A stretch of 64,000 bases of DNA, from NCBI RefSeq assembly GCF_019468465.1, contig NZ_CP080519.1:620001-684000 (forward strand). Reading direction: 5' to 3'. This stretch comes from Amycolatopsis sp. DSM 110486 (GTDB lineage: Bacteria > Actinomycetota > Actinomycetes > Mycobacteriales > Pseudonocardiaceae). Position 1 is the first letter of the stretch, and each line of letters begins with the position of its first letter. A program made the position numbers and the translations under genes. Below the pieces are notes generated by a model that did not search any database, was not told where the DNA came from, and worked only from the letters and a program-made list of their open reading frames with translations. This document shows positions 17,621 through 26,264 of this stretch, in pieces.

Positions 17621-17943
17621 TGGCAGGCACGCAGCAGGTGAATCTCACGGCGTTGCAGACGCACAAGGGTGAGGTGCAGGACATCGGGGCGGGGGTGAAG
17701 ACCGCCGCCGAGGCGACCGTCGAAGGCCAGGCGATGAGCGACGATGCCTTCGGGATCGTCGGTTCCCCGTTCGGCGCGGCGATGGAGCTCTGGACCGCCA
17801 CCGCGTCGATCTTCATCAACGGTGTCGCCGACTCGGCGGAGGACATCGCCGACAAGCTCCAGCAGGCCCACGACGCGTACGACACGCACGAGACGAACTC
17901 GAAGAACACGATCAACACGCTCGGCAAGGAGCTCCCGGAATGA
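17620..17943 (+). CDS. EspC-like WXG100-superfamily secretion target
   Basis: A 107-aa, mostly helical acidic protein without a signal peptide. The pattern (MAGTQQVNLTALQTHKGEVQDIGAGVKTAAEA...DAFGIVGSPFGAAMELW...VADSAEDIADKLQQAHDAYDTHETNSKNTI) matches the ESX-1 secretion-associated EspC-like family. The C-terminal helix carries a YxxxE-like element (YDTHE), the kind of signal used by type VII substrates. It is coupled to both neighbours by overlapping stop/start codons. The secretion apparatus itself is not in this window. Confidence 0.75.
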   Translation: MAGTQQVNLTALQTHKGEVQDIGAGVKTAAEATVEGQAMSDDAFGIVGSPFGAAMELWTATASIFINGVADSAEDIADKLQQAHDAYDTHETNSKNTINTLGKELPE

Positions 17944-19190
17944 CCGAGACGCAGGAGAACCCGCTCGTCGCCGAGTCCGAGTCGCCCAGCGGCTTCACCA
18001 CGAACATGGGCACGTCGGACAACGAACTCGACAACCTCAACTCCCAGACTTCGGGCGCGGGCGTCTTCAACGACATCGCGTCGGGCATCACGGATTGGCG
18101 CAGCAAGGACTGGGCAAACCTCGCGTTCGACGGCGTGACGGTCGGCCTCGATCTGCTCGGCATAGCCATGGACCCGCTGGGCTCGCTGGCCAGCGCCGGC
18201 GTCGGCTGGCTGATCGAACACATCAGCTTCCTCAAAGAGGGTCTCGACAAGCTGGCCGGCAATCCCGAGGCGGTCACCGCGAAGGCCGTGACCTGGGACA
18301 ACGTCTCAAAGCAGCTCGCGCAAAGCGCCACCCAGTACGACCAGGCGGCTGCGAATGTGGCCCCGGAGTTCCAGGGCGCCGGCGGCACCGCGTACCAGAC
18401 CATGGCCAAGGGCTATGCCGCGACGCTGCGCGGCGCCTCCGGTCAGGCACACGCCGCGTCGATCGGGATGAACGTCGCCGCCGCGCTGGTCGGCACCGAA
18501 CGCGGCCTGATCCGCGACATGGTCTCGTCGTTCGTCGGCGAGCTGATCGTCAAGGCGATCGCCGCGCTCGCCGCCTCGTGGTGCACCTTCGGAGGCACGG
18601 TCGCGGCCTTCATCGCCGACACCGTCATCGAGGGCGGGATCCTCGCCGAGAAGATCAGCGGCCGGATCGCCCAGGTCGTCGAGAAGCTCGAGAAGCTGAT
18701 CCAGAGTGCTGGCAAGTCCCGCGGCGCTCTCGAAGAGGCCACCAACGCGCTCAAGAAGGTCGGCAAGACCGCAGACAAGATCACCGACAAGAGCGTCGAC
18801 ATCGCCGCGAACATGGAGAAGAAGGGCAACGACCTCACCGACGCCGCCCGCGCCGCCGGCCGGCCCCACGTGGACGAAAGCGCCGCCGCGAAGGCCGACC
18901 GCTGGGGCGAAGCCTGGGAAAACAAGGTCCCGCTCCGTGATCACCTGAAAGGGGCCGGTGACGCCGCTTCCGAGGACGGCCGCAGCTTCTTCAACCAGAA
19001 GGAGTGGCGGAAGAACGGCGGCGCACCCCCGAAGTTCGACCCCGCGGACGGAGTGGGGGTGGCCACGGAGGGGCGCCGGCAGGAGAACGAACAGCTCGCG
19101 CGTCAGCACGAAGCGAGCGAGGCATACGAGAAGGCACACGGCGAGTCCGAGTCCGAAGGCGCCGGATCCGAGGGTGGCGGAGGCGAGTGA
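17940..19190 (+). CDS. Large WXG100/PPE-like putative type VII secreted protein
   Basis: A 416-aa protein without a Sec signal. Residues 1-45 are disordered. Residues about 45-110 hold hydrophobic helices (LAFDGVTVGLDLLGIAMDPLGSLASAGVGWLIEHI). Residues 115-190 form a WXG-like four-helix segment (TWDNVSKQLAQ...FQGAGGTAYQTMAKGYAATL). Residues 195-245 are strongly hydrophobic, and residues 245-300 form amphipathic helices with coiled-coil character. The tail is charged and low complexity. No nuclease, ADP-ribosyltransferase or other toxin motif was recognised, so the effector role is inference from the cassette. The ATG overlaps the EspC-like stop by 4 bp. Confidence 0.65.
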   Translation: MTETQENPLVAESESPSGFTTNMGTSDNELDNLNSQTSGAGVFNDIASGITDWRSKDWANLAFDGVTVGLDLLGIAMDPLGSLASAGVGWLIEHISFLKEGLDKLAGNPEAVTAKAVTWDNVSKQLAQSATQYDQAAANVAPEFQGAGGTAYQTMAKGYAATLRGASGQAHAASIGMNVAAALVGTERGLIRDMVSSFVGELIVKAIAALAASWCTFGGTVAAFIADTVIEGGILAEKISGRIAQVVEKLEKLIQSAGKSRGALEEATNALKKVGKTADKITDKSVDIAANMEKKGNDLTDAARAAGRPHVDESAAAKADRWGEAWENKVPLRDHLKGAGDAASEDGRSFFNQKEWRKNGGAPPKFDPADGVGVATEGRRQENEQLARQHEASEAYEKAHGESESEGAGSEGGGGE

Positions 19191-19684
19191 AAGTCGACCA
19201 GTCCGAAGTCGACCGCTTCAACCGCGAAGGTCGGCTGCACCCCGCCCAGAACAGGCAGATCATCAACATCATTTTCTGGCTCGTGGTGATGACGTTCGCG
19301 ATCGGCATCCTCGCCCTTGCCACCCTGCCCTACGGCACCACCGACATCATCGTCGCCGCCGTCGCGATCGGGGTCGGGATGGCGTTGTGCGCGTGGTACT
19401 GCCTCTACCGGCTCAACATCGTCCGGCGCGGCAAAGTAGTCACCTTCACCGGCTACACCCACGACGCCCAGGACCACCGGCCACTGCCCCCGACGGACCG
19501 CTACCCCATCCTCATCTACACCCAACGCAGCCGAGGCAACAACCCTTACTACTGGGCTGCCTTCGACGGCCTCCGACGCCCGCTGCTACCCGCGAGCCTC
19601 TACGCGCAGATCCGGCCCGACCAGGAGAACACGCTCGTCCTGATCCCCAACCGCAAGCAGATCGTCAACGTGATCCCTTCGTGA
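19187..19684 (+). CDS. Small membrane protein, copy A of a tandem pair
   Basis: A 165-aa protein of unknown family. A charged N-terminus (VKVDQSEVDRFNREGRLHPAQ) is followed by two membrane helices (about 24-45 and 53-72). A soluble C-terminal domain of about 85 residues ends LIPNRKQIVNVIPS. The GTG start at 19187 overlaps the preceding stop by 4 bp, with GGAGG upstream. It is about two-thirds identical over its whole length to the next gene, so the pair arose by tandem duplication. The position directly after a putative secreted effector suggests an immunity or membrane-partner role, but nothing in the sequence proves it. Confidence 0.7.
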   Translation: MKVDQSEVDRFNREGRLHPAQNRQIINIIFWLVVMTFAIGILALATLPYGTTDIIVAAVAIGVGMALCAWYCLYRLNIVRRGKVVTFTGYTHDAQDHRPLPPTDRYPILIYTQRSRGNNPYYWAAFDGLRRPLLPASLYAQIRPDQENTLVLIPNRKQIVNVIPS

Positions 19685-20175
19685 AAGCCGACCAAGCCGA
19701 AGTCGACCGCGTCAACCGCGAAGGCCGGCTTCACCCCTCACAGCGCTGGAAGATCATCGACGTCGCCTTTTGGCTTGTGGTCTTCATGCTCGTGATCGGC
19801 GTCCTCACGCTGGCCACGCTGCCCTACGGCACCACCGCCATCGCCGTGGCCGCCGCAGCGATCGGCGTCGGCATGGCGCTGTGCGCCGGCTATTGCCTCT
19901 ACCGGCTGAGCCTCGTCTGGCGGGGCAAGGTGGTGCTGTTCTCCGGCTACACGCACGACGCCGCGCGGCAGCGACCGCTGCCTTCGCCGGAGGAGTACCC
20001 CATCGTGGTCTACGCCGAACACATCCGGGCGGGCCTGAACTATTGGGCGCGCTTCGACGGCCTCCGCCTCCCGCTCGCCCCCGGCCCCCTTCACACGCGG
20101 TTCCGGCCGGACCAGGAGCACACGATCGTGCTGATCCCCAACCGGAAACAGATCATCAACGTCATTCCCGCTTGA
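19681..20175 (+). CDS. Small membrane protein, copy B of a tandem pair
   Basis: A 164-aa paralogue of the preceding gene with identical layout. It has VKADQAEVDRVNREGRLHPSQ at the start, two helices, the shared core LATLPYGTT...IGVGMALCA.YCLYRL...RGKVV.F.GYTHDA, and a matching end, LIPNRKQIINVIPA. Differences cluster in the first helix and in the loop after YTHDA (PEEYPIVVYAEHIRAGLNYW versus DRYPILIYTQRSRGNNPYYW). The GTG start overlaps the previous stop by 4 bp. Its 3' end overlaps the convergent TetR gene by 14 bp. Confidence 0.7.
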   Translation: MKADQAEVDRVNREGRLHPSQRWKIIDVAFWLVVFMLVIGVLTLATLPYGTTAIAVAAAAIGVGMALCAGYCLYRLSLVWRGKVVLFSGYTHDAARQRPLPSPEEYPIVVYAEHIRAGLNYWARFDGLRLPLAPGPLHTRFRPDQEHTIVLIPNRKQIINVIPA

Positions 20176-20764
20176 GCAGCCCCTCCAGAGCCGCCGACGA
20201 GATCGCGTCGGCTTCCGCCAGCGTCAGGGGCGCGTGGCCCGTCAGGCGGCGGAAGATCAGGGGGCCGAACAGAACGTCCGTCGCCGCTTCGACGTCCACC
20301 GTCGGCGAAGCCTGGCCGGCATCGACCAAACGATGCCACAGCACGGAAATGGCCGCTCGTCGACCGTCCAAAAAGAACTCGCGGAAGAACGGGGCCGCCG
20401 GAGGGTCCGTCACACAGGCGGCCAGCAGCTGGGCGAAGACCTCCCCCGTCGGCCCGGCGTAGAACGCCGAGACCCGACGCACCTGCTCGACCAGGTCCGC
20501 CCGCGGATCGCCAGTACAAGGCGAAGGAATGGCATCCGCCATCTCCCGGCCGAAAGCCTCGGCGGCCAACGCGGTACGGCTCGGCCAGTGCTTGTACAGC
20601 GTCGCCTTGCTCACCCCGGACCGGGCGCTGATCGCGTCGACCGTGGCGGCCGGGAGGCCGCCCTCGGCGAGCAGCTCGCGCGCCGCCGACAGCGCGCACG
20701 CGTGGGCGCGCGCGCTGCGGGGCGACAACGACTCAGACAACGACCCAGGCAAGGGCTCAGCCAT
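20162..20764 (-). CDS. TetR-family regulator
   Basis: A 200-aa repressor. The N-terminal HTH includes ALSAARELLAEGGLPAATVDAISARSGVSKATLYKHWPSR, and the C-terminal ligand domain resembles the TetR_C_11-like class. It is last in the AKR-SDR-TetR operon: its ATG overlaps the SDR stop by 8 bp. It probably binds the 28-bp palindrome at 22464-22491 in front of the operon, giving autorepression. The inducer is unknown. Confidence 0.88.
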   Translation of the reverse strand: MAEPLPGSLSESLSPRSARAHACALSAARELLAEGGLPAATVDAISARSGVSKATLYKHWPSRTALAAEAFGREMADAIPSPCTGDPRADLVEQVRRVSAFYAGPTGEVFAQLLAACVTDPPAAPFFREFFLDGRRAAISVLWHRLVDAGQASPTVDVEAATDVLFGPLIFRRLTGHAPLTLAEADAISSAALEGLLKRE

Positions 20765-21584
20765 GGTCCGTGGAGACCGAAAGCTCGCGCCAGCGGGAGA
20801 GTTCGTCGCGGACGAAGTCGAGTTTCGCTTCGACGCGGGCGACGGAGTCGGCGCCCAGCTGGAGGCGCAGGGGCGGCGAGGCGGAAGCCACTACGGAAGC
20901 AATAGCCAGCGCCGCCTTGCGCGGGTCGCCCGGTTGGGTGTGGTTGCGGGAATCCGCTGTCGCCCGCACGGCGCCGGCGGAAACGGCGTAGTCGGCGATC
21001 TCGCCCTCGGCGCGGTGCAGGCTCGACGAGTCGAGGAAGTCGGTCCGGAAGAAGCCCGGCTCGACCACCGTCACGTGCACGCCGAGCGGCGCCAGTTCCC
21101 CGTGCAGCGCCTCGGAAAGCGCCTCGACGGCGAACTTCGTCGCCCCGTACACGCCCCAGCCCGGGCCGGTCGTGAAGCCGCCGACCGAGCTGATGTTCAC
21201 CACGTGCCCCGACCGTTGCCGCCGCAGCACAGGCAGCACCGCGCGCGTCACCGACAAAAGGCCGAAGACGTTGGCGTCGAACACCGCGCGCACAGCGGAG
21301 TCCGACGCCTCCTCCACCGCGCCCAGCAGGCCGCGGCCGGCGTTGTTCACCAGCACGTCGATGCGCCCGAACCGGTCCAGCGCGGCGCCCACCACAGCAG
21401 ACGCAGCAGCCTCGTCCGTCACATCGAGCGCCACCGCCAGAACCGAAGGATTGCCCGGGAACTCCTTCTCCACGGCCGACGCCTGGCGAGCGGTGGCCAC
21501 CACCTGGTCACCGCGCTCCAGCGCCGTCCGCGCGATCTCGAGGCCGAAACCCCGCGACGCACCGGTGACGAACCAGACGCTCAC
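20757..21584 (-). CDS. Short-chain dehydrogenase/reductase
   Basis: A 275-aa classical SDR. Cofactor motif TGASRGFGLEIA is at the N-terminus, NNAG in the middle, catalytic S (ISSVGG) and YGATK (Y-x3-K) follow. The residue after the beta-2 strand suggests NADP(H). The GTG start at 21584 overlaps the aldo-keto reductase stop by 4 bp. The substrate is unknown. Co-expression with an aldo-keto reductase under a TetR regulator suggests detoxification of carbonyl compounds. Confidence 0.88.
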   Translation of the reverse strand: MSVWFVTGASRGFGLEIARTALERGDQVVATARQASAVEKEFPGNPSVLAVALDVTDEAAASAVVGAALDRFGRIDVLVNNAGRGLLGAVEEASDSAVRAVFDANVFGLLSVTRAVLPVLRRQRSGHVVNISSVGGFTTGPGWGVYGATKFAVEALSEALHGELAPLGVHVTVVEPGFFRTDFLDSSSLHRAEGEIADYAVSAGAVRATADSRNHTQPGDPRKAALAIASVVASASPPLRLQLGADSVARVEAKLDFVRDELSRWRELSVSTDHG

Positions 21585-22447
21585 CGAGAAGCCGCCGCGC
21601 TCAGCGCCGCGAACTCGTCGTCGGTCAGCTCGATCTGGGCCGCCGCCACGTTGTCCTCGAGGTGCTCGACGCTGGAGGTGCCCGGGATCGGCAGCATCAC
21701 CGGCGAACGCTTGAGCAGCCACGCCAGCGCGAGCTGCGAAGGCGACGCGCCGTGCTCCTCCGACACCTGCGAAAGCGGGCTGTCCGGACCCGCCAGCGAC
21801 CCCGTGGCCAGCGGGAACCACGGGATGAACGCGATACCCGCGGCAGTCACGTGGTCCAGCAGCGGCTCCGAGTAGCGGTCGGCCAGGTTGAAGCGGTTCT
21901 GCACCGAGACGATCGTGGCCGTCTTCTGGGCCTCGACGAGATCCTCGACGGAGACCTCCGACAGGCCGATGTGCCGGATCTTCCCCTCCGACTGCAGCGT
22001 GGCGAGCTCCCCGACCTGGTCCGCCACGGGCACCTTCGGGTCGATGCGGTGCAGCTGCAGCAGGTCGATGCGCTCGAGGCCGAGGTGGCGCAGGTTCAGC
22101 TCCACCTGCTGGCGCAGGTACTCGGGCCTGCCGACAGGGATCCACTGGTTCGGCCCCTGCCGCGTGAAGCCGGCCTTGGTGGCGATCACCAGGTCGTCGG
22201 CGTACGGGTGCAGGGCCTCGCGGATGAGCAGGTCGGCCACGAACGGGCCGTAGGAGTCGGCGGTGTCGATGAGGTTGACCCCGAGCTCGACGGCCCTGCG
22301 CAGCACGCGCACGGCCCCCTCCGGGTCACGCGACTCGCCCCACACGCCGGGGCCGGGCAGCTGCATCGCGCCGAACCCGAGCCGCACGACGGGCAGGTCC
22401 CCGCCGATCGCGAACGTGCCGGACGACTTCGCGGGCTGTGCTGACAT
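21581..22447 (-). CDS. Aldo/keto reductase
   Basis: A 288-aa NADPH-dependent oxidoreductase with a TIM-barrel fold. It shows the catalytic set NLIDTADSYG (Asp and Tyr), VIATKAGF (Lys) and LLQLHRIDP (His), plus LPIPGTSSVEHLEDN, the cofactor-binding loop. The start ATG at 22447 has AAGGAG about 8 nt upstream. It is the first gene of the three-gene TetR-controlled operon. Confidence 0.92.
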   Translation of the reverse strand: MSAQPAKSSGTFAIGGDLPVVRLGFGAMQLPGPGVWGESRDPEGAVRVLRRAVELGVNLIDTADSYGPFVADLLIREALHPYADDLVIATKAGFTRQGPNQWIPVGRPEYLRQQVELNLRHLGLERIDLLQLHRIDPKVPVADQVGELATLQSEGKIRHIGLSEVSVEDLVEAQKTATIVSVQNRFNLADRYSEPLLDHVTAAGIAFIPWFPLATGSLAGPDSPLSQVSEEHGASPSQLALAWLLKRSPVMLPIPGTSSVEHLEDNVAAAQIELTDDEFAALSAAASR

Positions 22448-22463
22448 GGAACGTTCTCCTTCA

Positions 22464-22491
22464 AAAGTGAACTGAACGTACAGTTCACTTT
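22464..22491. promoter_or_regulatory. TetR-type operator for the AKR-SDR-TetR operon
   Basis: AAAGTGAACTG (22464-22474), spacer AACGTA, then CAGTTCACTTT (22481-22491). The arms are 11 bp and perfectly complementary, 16 bp upstream of the AKR start. The size and position suit the TetR regulator encoded at the end of the operon. Confidence 0.75.
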
Positions 22492-22562
22492 ACGCCCGTT
22501 CCGGCGAGCACGCCAACCTGGCCCGGGTGCAGCACCCCGCGAAGCTGCCCCGGGCCAGGAGA

Positions 22563-24053
22563 TCAGGTGTTCTTCGGGAAGCCCAGGTTCACCCCGGCGT
22601 GCGACGTGTCCGGCCAGCGCGAGGTGACCACCTTGGTGCGCGTGAAAAAGTGGAAGCCCTCGGGCCCGTACGCGTGGGTGTCACCGAAAAGCGAGTCCTT
22701 CCAGCCGCCGAACGAGTAGTACCCGACCGGCACCGGGATGGGCACGTTCACGCCGACCATGCCCACCTCCACCTCGTTCTGGTATCGCCGCGCGGCCGCG
22801 CCGTCGCCGGTGAAGATCGCGGTGCCGTTGCCGTACGGGCTGGCGTTGACCAGGCCGAGCGCGTCGTCGAAGCTCGTCGCGCGCGCCACCGACAGCACGG
22901 GGCCGAAGATCTCGTCGGTGTAGACCGACATCCCGGGTCCGACGCGGTCGAACAACGTCGGGCCGAGCCAGAACCCGTCCCCCGCGATCTCGATGCCCCG
23001 GCCGTCCACCACGAGTTCCGCGCCCTCGGCGACGCCGGCGTCCACATAGGACGTCACGCGCTCGTGGTGCGCCTTCGTCACCAGGGGACCCATCTCCGAC
23101 TCGGGTTCGCGGCCGTCGCCGACGCGCAGCCGGGACATCCGCTCGGTGATCTTCGCGACGAGCTCGTCGCCGACCGGGTCGACGGCCACCACCACCGACA
23201 CCGCCATGCACCGCTCCCCCGCGGACCCGAACCCGGCCGACACGGCGGCGTCGGCCGCGAGGTCGAGGTCGGCGTCGGGCAGCACGACCATGTGGTTCTT
23301 CGCCCCGCCGAGCGCCTGCACGCGCTTGCCGTGGCGGGTGCCCGTCTCGTAGACGTAGCGCGCGATCGGCGTGGAGCCGACGAACGAGATCGCCTTCACG
23401 TCGCGGTGTTCCAGCAGTCCGTCGACCGCGGCCTTGTCGCCGTGCAGCACGTTGAGCGCGCCCGCGGGCAGCCCGGCCTCGGCGAGCAGCTCCGCGATGA
23501 ACAGTGACGCCGACGGGTCTTTCTCGCTCGGCTTGAGCACCACGGTGTTGCCGCACGCCAGCGCGTTGGGTACGAACCACAGCGGCACCATCGCGGGGAA
23601 GTTGAACGGCGAGATCACGCCGACCACGCCCAGCGGCTGCGCGATCGAGTACACGTCCACGCCGGTGGAGGCGTTCTCGCTGAAGCCGCCTTTCAGCATT
23701 TGCGCGGCGCCGCACGCGTATTCGACGTTCTCGATCGCCCGCGAGATCTCGCCGGCCGCGTCGGACTCGACCTTGCCGTGCTCGCTAGTGATGATCTTCG
23801 CCAGCTCGTGCTTGCGCGCCGACAGCAGCTCTCGGAACGCGAACAGCACCCGCGTGCGCCCGGCCAGCGACGTGCCGCGCCACCCCGGCAACGCGGCCGC
23901 GGCAGCCGCCACCGCCTGGTCGACCTCGGCCTGGCCCGCGAAGTCCACCTTCGCGCGGACCTGGCCGGTCGCGGGGTCGTACACGTCGCCGGTGCGCCCG
24001 GCCGCGCCGGTGTACGGCTTGCCGTCGATCCAGTGGCTGATGCGGTCGGTCAC
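22563..24053 (-). CDS. mmsA: Methylmalonate-semialdehyde dehydrogenase (CoA-acylating)
   Basis: Oxidises malonate semialdehyde or methylmalonate semialdehyde to acetyl-CoA or propionyl-CoA with NAD+ and CoA. The 496-aa protein has ISPFNFPAMVPLWF (substrate/NAD region), FVGSTPIARYVYETG, LGGAKNHMVVLPDADL and the catalytic Cys in GFGSAGERCMAVS. The GTG start at 24053 has GAGGAG upstream. It is divergent from a PucR-type regulator. It may serve the pyrimidine/beta-alanine route started by the operon at 29.9-34.6 kb; valine or inositol breakdown are alternatives. Confidence 0.92.
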   Translation of the reverse strand: MTDRISHWIDGKPYTGAAGRTGDVYDPATGQVRAKVDFAGQAEVDQAVAAAAAALPGWRGTSLAGRTRVLFAFRELLSARKHELAKIITSEHGKVESDAAGEISRAIENVEYACGAAQMLKGGFSENASTGVDVYSIAQPLGVVGVISPFNFPAMVPLWFVPNALACGNTVVLKPSEKDPSASLFIAELLAEAGLPAGALNVLHGDKAAVDGLLEHRDVKAISFVGSTPIARYVYETGTRHGKRVQALGGAKNHMVVLPDADLDLAADAAVSAGFGSAGERCMAVSVVVAVDPVGDELVAKITERMSRLRVGDGREPESEMGPLVTKAHHERVTSYVDAGVAEGAELVVDGRGIEIAGDGFWLGPTLFDRVGPGMSVYTDEIFGPVLSVARATSFDDALGLVNASPYGNGTAIFTGDGAAARRYQNEVEVGMVGVNVPIPVPVGYYSFGGWKDSLFGDTHAYGPEGFHFFTRTKVVTSRWPDTSHAGVNLGFPKNT

Positions 24054-24131
24054 AGCGTCGGCTCCTCGCTCAGGGGGCGCTTGTCTCTCCCGAGTCTCGG
24101 CTCGCGCGCCACGCGGACGCCATCGGCAACG

Positions 24132-24159
24132 TGTACGGAGTCCCGCGACCGGCCGTACA
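24132..24159. promoter_or_regulatory. Inverted repeat in the mmsA-pucR divergent promoter
   Basis: TGTACGG (24132-24138) and CCGTACA (24153-24159) are exact inverted arms separated by 14 bp, within the 146-bp divergent gap. It is a candidate operator for the PucR-family regulator. Confidence 0.4.
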
Positions 24160-24199
24160 GTCTGTGCCTGCCGGTGTGCGAAAGAGGGGCGAGAACCGG

Positions 24200-25849
24200 A
24201 TGTACCCGACCGTGTCCGAGGTGCTCGCGCTGCCGGCCCTGCGCCAGGGCCGGCCGCACGTCGTGGCGGGCAGCGCGGGGCTCGACCGGCCGGTGCGCTG
24301 GGCGCACGTGGCCGAGGTCGCCGACATCGCCCACCTCCTGCGCGGCGGCGAGCTGGTGCTCACCACCGGCGTCGCGCTGCCGGACGACGGCCCGTCGCTC
24401 GCCCGCTACGTCGCCGACCTCGCCGAGGTCGGTGTCTCGGGCGTGGTGGTGGAGCTGGTCCGGCACTGGAGCGACCGCCTGCCGAACGCCCTGGTCGAGG
24501 CGGCCGAGCACCGCGGACTGCCGCTGATCACGCTCTCCCGCGAGACCCGCTACGTCGCCGTGACCGAGGCCGTGAACGGGCTGATCGTCGACGCCCAGGT
24601 CGCCGAGCTGCGCGCGGCCGAGCGGGTGCACGAGACGTTCACCGCGCTCACCGTCGCGGGCGCCGAGCCCGGGGTGGTGCTCGGCGAGGTGACGCGGCTG
24701 ACCGAGCAGCCGGTGGTGCTGGAGACGCTGGCCCACGAGGTGCTCGCCTACGACGCGGCCGGCACGGATCCCGCCGAGCTGCTCACGGGCTGGCCGGCGC
24801 GCTCGCGCGTGGTTCAGCTCGGCGAACGCACGGGCTACCACGCGAACGCGGGCTGGCTCGTGACCGTGGTCGGCGCTCGCGGCCACGACTGGGGCCGGCT
24901 CGTGCTCGTCTGCGCGGAACCGCCGCCGCACCGCCACCGCGTGGTGGCCGAACGCGCGGCATCGGCGCTGGCCGTGCACCGGCTGGTGGCCCGCGACTCC
25001 GACACGCTGGAACGCCTGGCGCACCGGGCGGTGGTCACGGAACTGCTGGCTTCGCCGGCGCCGTCGATGGAACTGCTCGCGCGGGCGTCGGCGCTGGCCG
25101 TGCCGCTGACCGGGCGGAGCCTGATCGGCCTCGCGGTGCGCCCGCGCATCACGGCCACCACGCGGCAGTCGCTGTCGACGCCGCCGCTGCTGCGGGAGCT
25201 GGCCGAGGCGACGGCGCTGGCCGCGCGGCGGGCGAAGGTGTCGGCGCTCGTCGCGACCGACGAGACGGGCGTGCGGGCCTTGCTCGCCCTTTCGCCCGAG
25301 GCACACGCCGACGCCGTGCTGCAGCGGCTGGCCGCCGACATCCACGAGGCCCGCGCGAGCGCGCCCGCCGTGCTCGCCGTCGGCACGACCGTGACGGGGC
25401 CCGCCGAGGCCCGGCGGACGCTGGTCGAGGCCGCGCAGGTGGCCGCGGCCGCGTTGAGCGAAGAAACCGAACGGCCGCTGCACCGGCTGCGCGACGTGCG
25501 GCTGCGCGGCCTGCTGCACCTGTTGGCCGACGACGAGCGCGTGACGTCGTTCGCCGCGCGCGAGCTGGGGCCACTGCTGCAGCGCGACGCCGCTTCGGGC
25601 AGCCGGCTGGTGCAGGCGCTGCGGCACTACTGCGCCCACGGCGGCAACAAGTCGGCGGCGGCCGTCGCGGCCCACACCTCGCGCACGGCGTACTACCAGC
25701 AGCTCGCGCGGATCGAGCAGGTTCTCGGCGTGCGGCTGGAAGACCCGGAGTCGATGTTGTCGCTCTACGTCGCGCTCCTGGCCCACGACCTGACCGGTGA
25801 CCCCACCCTTTCGGGGGAGGAAAACTCACCCGGACGTGCAGCACAGTGA
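24200..25849 (+). CDS. PucR-family transcriptional regulator
   Basis: A 549-aa regulator. It has an N-terminal PucR ligand domain (MYPTVSEVLALPALRQGRPHVVAGSAGLDRPVRWAHVAEVADI), a central GGDEF-like region (about 290-400) and a C-terminal PucR-type HTH (LVQALRHYCAHGGNKSAAAVAAHTSRTAYYQQLARIEQVLGVRLEDPE). The ATG at 24200 follows GAGGGG. Relatives control purine, amino acid and beta-alanine/GABA catabolism. Divergence from mmsA suggests it controls that gene. Confidence 0.9.
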   Translation: MYPTVSEVLALPALRQGRPHVVAGSAGLDRPVRWAHVAEVADIAHLLRGGELVLTTGVALPDDGPSLARYVADLAEVGVSGVVVELVRHWSDRLPNALVEAAEHRGLPLITLSRETRYVAVTEAVNGLIVDAQVAELRAAERVHETFTALTVAGAEPGVVLGEVTRLTEQPVVLETLAHEVLAYDAAGTDPAELLTGWPARSRVVQLGERTGYHANAGWLVTVVGARGHDWGRLVLVCAEPPPHRHRVVAERAASALAVHRLVARDSDTLERLAHRAVVTELLASPAPSMELLARASALAVPLTGRSLIGLAVRPRITATTRQSLSTPPLLRELAEATALAARRAKVSALVATDETGVRALLALSPEAHADAVLQRLAADIHEARASAPAVLAVGTTVTGPAEARRTLVEAAQVAAAALSEETERPLHRLRDVRLRGLLHLLADDERVTSFAARELGPLLQRDAASGSRLVQALRHYCAHGGNKSAAAVAAHTSRTAYYQQLARIEQVLGVRLEDPESMLSLYVALLAHDLTGDPTLSGEENSPGRAAQ

Positions 25850-25877
25850 TCAGCTTCCGGCTGCCGATAGCCGAAGT

Positions 25878-26249
25878 ATGGTGTTTTCTTCCTTCGCTCC
25901 GATCGCCGCGTGCGTGCTCGGCCTCAGTGGTGTCGCGGCCCCTCAACTGCCCGCGTCCACGCTCCAGCTGAGCCTGCACGAGACGACGGGCCGCCTCAGC
26001 TCGGTTTCGCTCACCTGCGACCCGGCCGGCGGCAGCCACCCCGAGTCCGACGCCGCCTGTGCCACCCTCACGGGCGTCGACGGCGACATCGCCCACATCA
26101 AGCCGCGGCTGCAGCGCTGCACGATGATCTACTCGCCGGTCGACGCCGCCGCCTTCGGCACGTGGCACGGCAAGCCGGTCACGTTCCACGCCACGTTCTC
26201 GAACAAGTGCGCGGCCGATGCCCAGACCGCGGGCGTCTTTGGCTTCTAG
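25878..26249 (+). CDS. Subtilisin-inhibitor-like (SSI family) secreted protease inhibitor
   Basis: A 123-aa protein with a short signal peptide (about 1-26, ending VAAPQLPA). The mature part fits SSI: LTCDPAGGSHPESDAACATL gives the first disulfide pair. CTMIYSPV...NKC gives the second, with the reactive loop Met-Ile aligned to the Met-Val scissile bond of Streptomyces SSI. It ends TAGVFGF like the family. A subtilisin-type target is therefore likely. The RBS is weak. The gene ends 16 bp from the convergent DUF4153 gene. Confidence 0.85.
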   Translation: MVFSSFAPIAACVLGLSGVAAPQLPASTLQLSLHETTGRLSSVSLTCDPAGGSHPESDAACATLTGVDGDIAHIKPRLQRCTMIYSPVDAAAFGTWHGKPVTFHATFSNKCAADAQTAGVFGF

Positions 26250-26264
26250 AAACACAGTCGGCTT

